Below, one piece after another: positions 30,297-34,993 of a DNA stretch of 34,993 bases (position 1 is the first letter of the stretch; every line of letters begins with the position of its first letter). The position numbers and the translations under genes were made by a program. Below the pieces are notes generated by a model. It did not search any database, was not told the DNA's origin, and saw nothing but the letters and a program-made list of their open reading frames with translations. Origin of the DNA: a virus. The stretch lies in the IMG/VR virus record IMGVR_UViG_3300048041_000047, positions 1-34,993 of that record; one strand, written 5' to 3'.

Positions 30297-31583
30297 TTAA
30301 AATCCGTCCGCGCCGCCCAAGCCAATAATGACGCCATAGGCGAACGCGTCGAAAAGGTCATCCGCGCGCTTGGCCGCATCCTTGTCGCCTAAGCGGTAGC
30401 CGGTGACCTGACTCATGAGGTGGTTGCGCGTTTGCCCTTTATACTCCGCAACTTTATCATACGCAAGCCCGGAAATCTTTACCTCACCGCGATAAACCGG
30501 CCCGGACGCATTCACCGCGCGTCCGTCCTTGCCCACTGCGGTGATATCGCCGGCGATAGGCTGTGCCGGCCAACCCATGCGCGCCGAGTGCTGGTTAAGC
30601 GTGATGCCCGACGCCTTGTCCTCTATGAACGCGCCTATCGAGCCGTTGCGCGCCTTGCATTCCTTCGCCAATTGCTCCAGGCGGCCAAACACATTCGGTA
30701 ACCACGTGGTTAAGAGGTCAGAGTTGATCTGTGCGATCTCCCAATCGAGAATCGTCAGCGGGTGGCCGAAATGTTTGGACAGCCCGAAATAAACCACCGC
30801 TGTGCCGTCGTTGCCGCTGCCATCCTTCATGGCGCTGTCCACCACCGCGAACACGCAATCGCAATTCATCGGGTACGGCACGCCGGCGCCATTGACGGTC
30901 AACGAGTCGGCGCTAAAGAATGCGACACCCGACCAGTCCACAAACTCCGCGAGGAACTCTTGTTTAAATACTAACGGGTGATTGTTAAGACGTTCCTTCT
31001 CCAGCTCGTCGGCCGGGACGTAGGGGTTGGTCGATGTCGGGGCGTGGAATTCTTTGAAGCCTAGTTTCGGGTCGTTGCAGAGCGCCCAGAAAAAGTTTTC
31101 CGGGTCGTCGCCGTTCGGCGTGCTGTAGACCCAGACCGAGCCGCGCGTCGTCAACAGCGTGGGCTTGATCGACTTTTGCCAGATATTGAGCATCTGACCA
31201 TTTTTGGTGAAAGCCGCTTCGTCGATCAGCACCAGGTCGTATTCGCGTCCGCGCCCGGCCAGCTCGTTGTCGTTCAAGACCCAAAAATCCAACTTGCCGA
31301 CGGCGCGATTAAACCGGGTACGGATCCGGCCGCCTTGCTTGTCGATTGAATCCTTGATCGGGTAAAGCGCCTCCCGCAGGTCGTCAAACGGCTCCGAGAG
31401 CTGTTTAAACTCGGGGGCGAAGATGCCGACGCTCTTACCCTGCGTGACGGCATTGGCGGCCTTAATCACGAGGTCTTTGGTCTTGCCCCAGCGGCGGCCG
31501 CATCGCACGACGTTGAGCCGGGTACGCGCGCGCCAGGCGGCTATTTGACCCGCGTGCGGGGTCGGCAGGTAGATATCGGGCAT
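30297..31583 (-). CDS. terL: Terminase large subunit
   Basis: The 428-residue protein has the full packaging-motor layout. Walker A is C28-G-R-R-W-G-K-T35, Walker B is Y-D-L-V-L-I-D121-E122, and the coupling segment is Y-S-T-P-N-G (153-158). The C-terminal RNase H-like nuclease has candidate metal ligands D249 (V-V-D-S), E321/D322 (F-I-E-D-K) and D409/D412 (R-A-D-D-L-F-D-A-F-A-Y-G). It drives ATP-dependent DNA packaging through the portal. A hairpin-SD element lies upstream. Length is slightly short but complete. Confidence 0.93.
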   Translation of the reverse strand: MPDIYLPTPHAGQIAAWRARTRLNVVRCGRRWGKTKDLVIKAANAVTQGKSVGIFAPEFKQLSEPFDDLREALYPIKDSIDKQGGRIRTRFNRAVGKLDFWVLNDNELAGRGREYDLVLIDEAAFTKNGQMLNIWQKSIKPTLLTTRGSVWVYSTPNGDDPENFFWALCNDPKLGFKEFHAPTSTNPYVPADELEKERLNNHPLVFKQEFLAEFVDWSGVAFFSADSLTVNGAGVPYPMNCDCVFAVVDSAMKDGSGNDGTAVVYFGLSKHFGHPLTILDWEIAQINSDLLTTWLPNVFGRLEQLAKECKARNGSIGAFIEDKASGITLNQHSARMGWPAQPIAGDITAVGKDGRAVNASGPVYRGEVKISGLAYDKVAEYKGQTRNHLMSQVTGYRLGDKDAAKRADDLFDAFAYGVIIGLGGADGF

Positions 31584-31589
31584 TGCATC

Positions 31590-31610
31590 GTCCAGCGCCT
31601 CACGGCGTTA
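31590..31610 (-). promoter_or_regulatory. Hairpin-SD leader element, copy 6 (TerL)
   Basis: Minus strand: TAA, CGCC-GTGA-GGCG hairpin, CTGGAC, six bases, ATG of terL at 31583. Here the Shine-Dalgarno part reads GGAC, a weaker match, which may lower TerL synthesis compared with capsid protein. Confidence 0.75.
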
Positions 31611-31616
31611 AGAAGG

Positions 31617-32030
31617 TCAATCGACGGGGAATCCCCCATGTATTTTTAAGTCGCCGTCGCCGGGCTTTGTCTCTTCCAGCACGGGGCGGTCGCCGTAGTC
31701 ACGCGGGGCGATGGCTTTGGCGCGCCATCTATAGTGGTGCGCGATCTCGCGGGCCTTCTCCAATTCAAACTTGTTGGTCGCCTCGGCGATGCCCTTTTCG
31801 GCCAGCTCGTCCCATGCCGCCGCCGCCTTAATTCTTGCGACTCGGGCGCGCGCGGATCGCTCCGGGTCACTCTCGATCCACCGCAAAAGTGACGAGCGCG
31901 AAATGCTATATGCCTCGGCGATACGGATATAGGTGTTCCCGTCGAGCAGGAGATCACACACCAGATCGATGCCGCCGACATCTAACAATTCGTGGGGTTT
32001 GCGTTGCATAGTAGCCACATCATAGGGCAT
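31617..32030 (-). CDS. terS: Terminase small subunit
   Basis: The 137-residue protein has an N-terminal helix-turn-helix (L-V-C-D-L-L-L-D-G-N-T-Y-I-R-I-A-E-A-Y-S-I-S-R-S-S-L-L-R-W). A helical middle follows with E-L-A-E-K-G-I-A-E-A, then H-H-Y-R-W-R-A-K-A-I-A-P-R-D-Y-G-D-R, a pattern shared by many phage TerS proteins. It recognises the packaging start on DNA. Two starts are possible, ATG at 32030 or ATG at 32009 (MQRKPHELL); neither has a good ribosome site. The gene begins beside the inverted-repeat control region. Confidence 0.82.
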   Translation of the reverse strand: MPYDVATMQRKPHELLDVGGIDLVCDLLLDGNTYIRIAEAYSISRSSLLRWIESDPERSARARVARIKAAAAWDELAEKGIAEATNKFELEKAREIAHHYRWRAKAIAPRDYGDRPVLEETKPGDGDLKIHGGFPVD

Positions 32031-32056
32031 TCGTAGCGTTTGAGCAATACGCGGCA

Positions 32057-32231
32057 GACGGCAGACGGCAGACGGCAGAGGCCTTTCTATACCGGGCTAC
32101 CCTGTATTATTTACAGTTTTATTTTATATATTATATTTGTTTAAAAACTCTTGCGCATAAATAAAATGTATATATAATTAATCCTACTGACGCCGGTATG
32201 GAAAAGCCTCTGCCGTCTGCCGTCTGCCGTC
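32057..32231. repeat. 39-bp inverted repeat around AT-rich core, divergent control region
   Basis: Arms 32057-32095 and 32193-32231 match at 37 of 39 positions when one is reverse-complemented. Each arm contains three tandem 7-mers (GGCAGAC, last copy GGCAGAG) followed by a 15-base unique part ending in ACCGG. The 97-bp core between them is about 23% GC by hand count, against a GC-rich genome. It separates leftward terS from the rightward small genes, and no gene lies in it. It may be a promoter region, origin or packaging site. Confidence 0.85.
32151..32178 (+). promoter_or_regulatory. Possible promoter in AT-rich core
   Basis: TATAAT (32173-32178) preceded after 16 bases by TTGCGC (32151-32156). 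The -10 is perfect but the -35 is poor. Transcription from here would put the right repeat arm in the leader of the next gene. Confidence 0.4.
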
Positions 32232-32246
32232 AAAAATGGGGGAAAT

Positions 32247-32585
32247 ATGGGAAATCGGGACGAAGCGCTGCTAAAAGGCGAGAAGTTTTACAGCTCGGGG
32301 ATTCCGTGCCGACGTGGCCACCAGGCCGACCGGTATACGTCTAGCGGAAACTGCGTGGCGTGCGTGGCGCTCTCAGCCAGTGTGATGAAGGCGAAACGAG
32401 ATTTCGGGATTCAGACAAAGCGCGGGAATCCCCTGCTCTTCGCTACCACGCTCCCTGAGCCGGCCCACCTCGTATTCCGGGGGTTGCGCGACTTGATCGT
32501 AGCGGTTCACCCGGATCGACAGGGCGAGATCCTGGACTGCCTCACGGGGGTTTTGGAGGGATTTAAATCTAATCTATCGGCGTAA
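32247..32585 (+). CDS. Small zinc-binding phage protein (C-x3-H / C-x2-C)
   Basis: The 112-residue protein carries Y-S-S-G-I-P-C21-R-R-G-H25-x10-C36-V-A-C39. This is a zinc motif found at the front of some phage HNH endonucleases and in stand-alone small proteins. There is no HNH core behind it; the rest (about 45-112) is helical with L-V-F-R-G-L-R-D-L-I. GGGGGA lies upstream of the ATG. It is the first rightward gene after the inverted-repeat region, so an early DNA- or RNA-binding role is plausible. Confidence 0.72.
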   Translation: MGNRDEALLKGEKFYSSGIPCRRGHQADRYTSSGNCVACVALSASVMKAKRDFGIQTKRGNPLLFATTLPEPAHLVFRGLRDLIVAVHPDRQGEILDCLTGVLEGFKSNLSA

Positions 32586-32603
32586 GATATTTGATAAAAG
32601 CGC

Positions 32604-32631
32604 TTGACATTGCGCCCAATGGGCGTATACT
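32604..32631 (+). promoter_or_regulatory. Strong sigma70-like promoter with palindromic spacer
   Basis: TTGACA (32604-32609), 16-base spacer, TATACT (32626-32631). The 13-bp perfect palindrome CGCCCA-A-TGGGCG (32613-32625) fills the spacer and abuts the -10, so it is a candidate operator. The promoter lies about 55 bases before the ATG at 32689. Confidence 0.78.
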
Positions 32632-32688
32632 GAATTCATCGGCACTCACTGCCAACCGCGCCTCGGGAACAGGGGCTGGAGAAATATC

Positions 32689-33039
32689 ATGGCGCTAGAC
32701 CAAAATTTCTACCCTTCATGGGCTGGATCTAATCCGATCCACGAAGTCCGCGACTGGTCTAAAGTGCGCTCCCTGATCCGCTCCGCACGCCGTGGCGACA
32801 CGATCCCCGCAATTCTAATTGACGGTCAAGAGGGTAGCGGCAACATGCTAAATGGCACTCATCGCGCCGCAGCTAACTGCATCATGCGTAAGCTGCATGA
32901 TGAGCGTGCAGCATGGGACGCGGCAGAGCCAAATTACATCCCTCATGTATTTTTTAACTACGACGAAGCGCCCGCCGATCTCGCCGAAGCAGTACAAAAT
33001 GGGGACTATGAGCGCATCGATGAAATAGTGGACAGGTAA
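32689..33039 (+). CDS. ParB/sulfiredoxin-fold-like small protein
   Basis: The 116-residue protein contains I-P-A-I-L-I-D-G-Q (about 39-47) and then N-G-T-H58-R59-A-A-A-N. This pair of motifs is typical of ParB/Srx-like domains (strand, Asp-Gly, then G-x-H-R-A-A). No HTH follows, unlike true ParB. The acidic C-terminus (DLAEAVQNGDYERIDEIVD) is helical. GGAG lies upstream of the ATG, behind the strong promoter. Possible roles are nucleotide-binding or nuclease-like; not determined. Confidence 0.65.
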   Translation: MALDQNFYPSWAGSNPIHEVRDWSKVRSLIRSARRGDTIPAILIDGQEGSGNMLNGTHRAAANCIMRKLHDERAAWDAAEPNYIPHVFFNYDEAPADLAEAVQNGDYERIDEIVDR

Positions 33040-33041
33040 AA

Positions 33042-33260
33042 ATGAACCACCCCAACCGTGTCCCACAAGGGCCACAATCCAATCCGAGTGCAGCCGCAAT
33101 ACGCGCCGCGCGCGAGTCTGCGCAGCTATCCCAAACCGATGCCGCCGCGCTGATCCATGCGAGCCTGGGCGCATGGCAAAAATGGGAGCAGGGTGATAGG
33201 CGTATGCATCCCGCGTTTTGGGAGCTATTCCGCATCAAGACGGAATTCGTCACCGTTTAG
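33042..33260 (+). CDS. Short Xre-like helix-turn-helix protein
   Basis: The 72-residue protein has A-A-R-E-S-A-Q-L-S-Q-T-D-A-A-A-L-I-H (about 22-39), then A-W-Q-K-W-E-Q-G-D-R-R-M-H-P-A-F-W-E-L-F. This matches a frequent class of very short phage Xre-type proteins with the W-E-x-G-x-R-x-M signature. It sits two bases after the ParB-like gene. It could act on the palindromic operators nearby. Its end overlaps the convergent primase gene by 36 bp. Confidence 0.75.
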   Translation: MNHPNRVPQGPQSNPSAAAIRAARESAQLSQTDAAALIHASLGAWQKWEQGDRRMHPAFWELFRIKTEFVTV

Positions 33261-34993
33261 CGGTAAAGCATTTCGGAGCTGCGCCGATTCGTATTCTCGC
33301 GCAAGGTCTGGCGCCGTTTGACCCCGCTTGACGTAAAGAATGGACCGGGTAGCGTCCGGCATCACATCGCGCCCCGTTCGCCCCGCTTGGTCGTACCCGA
33401 GCCGTTCCAGCGCCTCTTTAATCTTGAGCCGGGATACTTTCTTGTCCAGCGTGCGGCGTAACATGGTCACACTGGCGAAGCCGCCCCGGAAGCCGGGCGT
33501 GTGCGTTTCGATCAGCTCGGAGATATCCTCTTCCAGCATCGTCATGCTCGACTCGATCGCCAGCGTTGTAGAGCTAGTCGCGGGGGCTTCGGTACACGTC
33601 TCGGCGGGGTTGTATCGCGGGTCGATGCTGCCGTGGTGCAGGTAGTAGGCGACCGCTTCGAACCCCCCGGACTGGAGCCACGGGTAATAGACTTTGGCGA
33701 ACCAGGCAGGCGTCAGGCCGTCGGCGTCGCGCTGGTCTTTATTCTGCTGGGCGCAGAAGAGCGGGCATATACGGCGGTCGTCCGGCGTCTTGCGGATGCC
33801 GTCCTGATGGTTGTCCATGAAGAAGAAATTTCCGCAAATATTTTTCTGTACCGAGTCGATGCCCTTGTAGGTAACGGCGTGCTCCCGCTCCGTGATCATC
33901 GACTTTAACGCTTCGAATACACCGGCCCGGTCCGTGTAGGTGTAAATGTCGTCGCCGACGTACAGCACGTTATTTTCCAGCCACCCGTTGAAATTCCCGT
34001 CGATCATGTACGGCTTGACATTAAAGATGTACTTCCGGCCCAATGCATAACGCAGGCATTGAATGATCGTGCTTTTCCCGTTGCCCGGCACGCCTTGCAA
34101 GAACACGGTCCAGTCGAATTTGACGCCGGGATACTGCACGATGGCTTTCAGAAAGGCGTCGAGAATTAACCAGTCGTCGCCATGCGGGAGCAGGGTGCGG
34201 ATCAATTTGATGAACGGCGCCACATCGCTATTACACATTTGCACCACGGGTTTCTTATACACGTTGACCCAGGTCCGCCCGCTCTCCTCAATCATGGATT
34301 GAAAAGGCAGGTCCGGCCGGAAACACGTGCCTTGCGCGCGGGGCAGAATTACGACGGCGTTTTGCAGGAAGGCGTCCCAGGCTATTTTAACCGTGCGCTC
34401 GTTCTGCGCATCCATGCAAAATAGTTTGCCGGGGTAGGCGGCGTTGAATCTCGGCTGGTCTACTAGGTCCCCATTCTTGAGCAGGATGGCGTTGTTGTCT
34501 TGCACATACACGCAGCCTTCGAAGAAGTCGGCCAGATCGACGGCGAAGATGACCGGGCCGAATTTCTTCCCTTCTTTTTCGGTTGCCAAGGATGGAAGGG
34601 TCTTCTCTTTGTCCACACACACCGCCCGTACCACGCTCGCGGCCGCCAGGATCGTGCGCTCCAGGTAGTCCACCTCACGCGCGTCCCATTTCTCACGCGC
34701 CAGCGCCGAGCGGAGCATGAGCTGCTTTGTGCGCTCGCAGTTCTTGCCGGTCCAGAAGAGCAATTGCGACGCCAGCGCGCTATCGGCTTCGGACGCGCCG
34801 TAGGCCTCTTGACTATTCGGGTCGGGCGGGTAGGTAGTGGCCAGCACGTCGGCATTGGCCTGCCAAAGGTCGGCGAACGCGGCCTTGCCGTTGAACGCGG
34901 ATCCGGCCGACTGTGAGCGTAATGCGCGGCGTATCAACTCGTCATCGTCGGTCGGCCCGCGCCATTCGGGCAGCGGCTCGGTCGTCCAGCCGG
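33225..34993 (-). CDS. D5-like primase/helicase (SF3), 5' end outside window
   Basis: The frame is open to the right edge. The visible 588 residues begin with P-E-W-R-G-P-T-D-D-D-E-L-I-R-R-A-L, a conserved hinge in phage primase-helicases, so the apparent TTG at 34937 is not the start and the primase part lies outside. The helicase half has Walker A G-V-P-G-N-G-K-S-T (34073-34099), Walker B-like V-L-Y-V-G-D-D, and K-S-M-I-T-E-R-E-H-A-V-T-Y-K-G followed by a Phe-rich strand and N-H-Q-D (motif C-like Asn). An SF3 helicase unwinds phage DNA at replication. The C-terminus (about 470-540) has an HTH-like stretch. Confidence 0.9.
   Translation of the reverse strand, partial: GWTTEPLPEWRGPTDDDELIRRALRSQSAGSAFNGKAAFADLWQANADVLATTYPPDPNSQEAYGASEADSALASQLLFWTGKNCERTKQLMLRSALAREKWDAREVDYLERTILAAASVVRAVCVDKEKTLPSLATEKEGKKFGPVIFAVDLADFFEGCVYVQDNNAILLKNGDLVDQPRFNAAYPGKLFCMDAQNERTVKIAWDAFLQNAVVILPRAQGTCFRPDLPFQSMIEESGRTWVNVYKKPVVQMCNSDVAPFIKLIRTLLPHGDDWLILDAFLKAIVQYPGVKFDWTVFLQGVPGNGKSTIIQCLRYALGRKYIFNVKPYMIDGNFNGWLENNVLYVGDDIYTYTDRAGVFEALKSMITEREHAVTYKGIDSVQKNICGNFFFMDNHQDGIRKTPDDRRICPLFCAQQNKDQRDADGLTPAWFAKVYYPWLQSGGFEAVAYYLHHGSIDPRYNPAETCTEAPATSSTTLAIESSMTMLEEDISELIETHTPGFRGGFASVTMLRRTLDKKVSRLKIKEALERLGYDQAGRTGRDVMPDATRSILYVKRGQTAPDLAREYESAQLRNALPLNGDEFRLDAE

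Noticed and set aside
32057-32231. Small inverted-repeat transposable element (MITE)
   Set aside because: No target-site duplication is visible at the outer ends, the left iteron run continues beyond the matching arm, and the position at a divergent control junction explains it better.
34935-34937. TTG as start of the primase/helicase gene
   Set aside because: The frame continues upstream with a conserved P-E-W-R-G-P-x-D-D-D-E motif to the window edge, so the gene is truncated by the window.
1-34993. tRNA genes, integrase or attachment site
   Set aside because: No cloverleaf-like segment with a CCA-adjacent acceptor stem and no recombinase motif could be found by reading; nothing supports calling them.

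Overview
The window is part of the genome of a tailed dsDNA bacteriophage with a contractile tail (myovirus morphology). It encodes TerS, TerL, a DUF1073-type portal, a DUF2184-like major capsid protein, sheath, tube, tape measure, a frameshifted tail-assembly chaperone pair, a full set of baseplate proteins and tail fibres. The lysis genes (glucosaminidase, lipoprotein, holin-like membrane proteins, lipase) indicate a Gram-negative host. GC-rich sequence and family resemblance of the small proteins and the primase suggest a beta- or gammaproteobacterial host such as Burkholderiales, but this is inference. No integrase, excisionase or attachment site is visible, so lifestyle cannot be decided here.

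Layout. Bases 1-1225 (+): the end of a hexapeptide-repeat protein, a duplicated helix-turn-helix protein, a small membrane protein and a small Cys-motif protein. Bases 1071-3120 (-): a lysis cassette of six genes linked by ATGA/GTGA overlaps and ending in a lipase. Bases 3123-7082 (-): an HNH-like protein and two fibre/receptor-binding proteins. Bases 7106-17097 (-): baseplate periphery, baseplate J, gp25-like wedge, spike, hub, plug, a fibre with a signal peptide, and a tape measure with a lytic transglycosylase. Bases 17099-20002 (-): chaperones with a -1 slippery site, tube and sheath. Bases 20034-26426 (-): neck/connector proteins, capsid protein, cement-like protein and a Nudix-protease-scaffold fusion. 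Bases 26559-27268 (+): a two-gene island with its own promoter, like a moron. Bases 27222-32030 (-): gp7-like head protein, nucleotidyltransferase-like protein, portal, small proteins, TerL and TerS. Bases 32031-32246: an AT-rich divergent control region inside a 39-bp inverted repeat. Bases 32247-33260 (+): three small regulatory or DNA-binding proteins. Bases 33225-34993 (-): a D5-like primase/helicase cut by the window edge.

The morphogenetic genes run leftward in assembly order (packaging, head, neck, tail, baseplate, fibres, lysis), mostly as tightly overlapping reading frames. Six minus-strand genes, including the capsid protein, cement protein and TerL, are preceded by copies of one short hairpin-plus-Shine-Dalgarno element whose stem is conserved by covariation. 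The plus-strand small genes have sigma70-like promoters in which the -35/-10 spacer is a perfect palindrome. The strongest candidates for undescribed biology are this repeated 5'-UTR element, the mirrored inverted-repeat control region beside TerS, and the reuse of one inserted beta-domain in four unrelated virion proteins.
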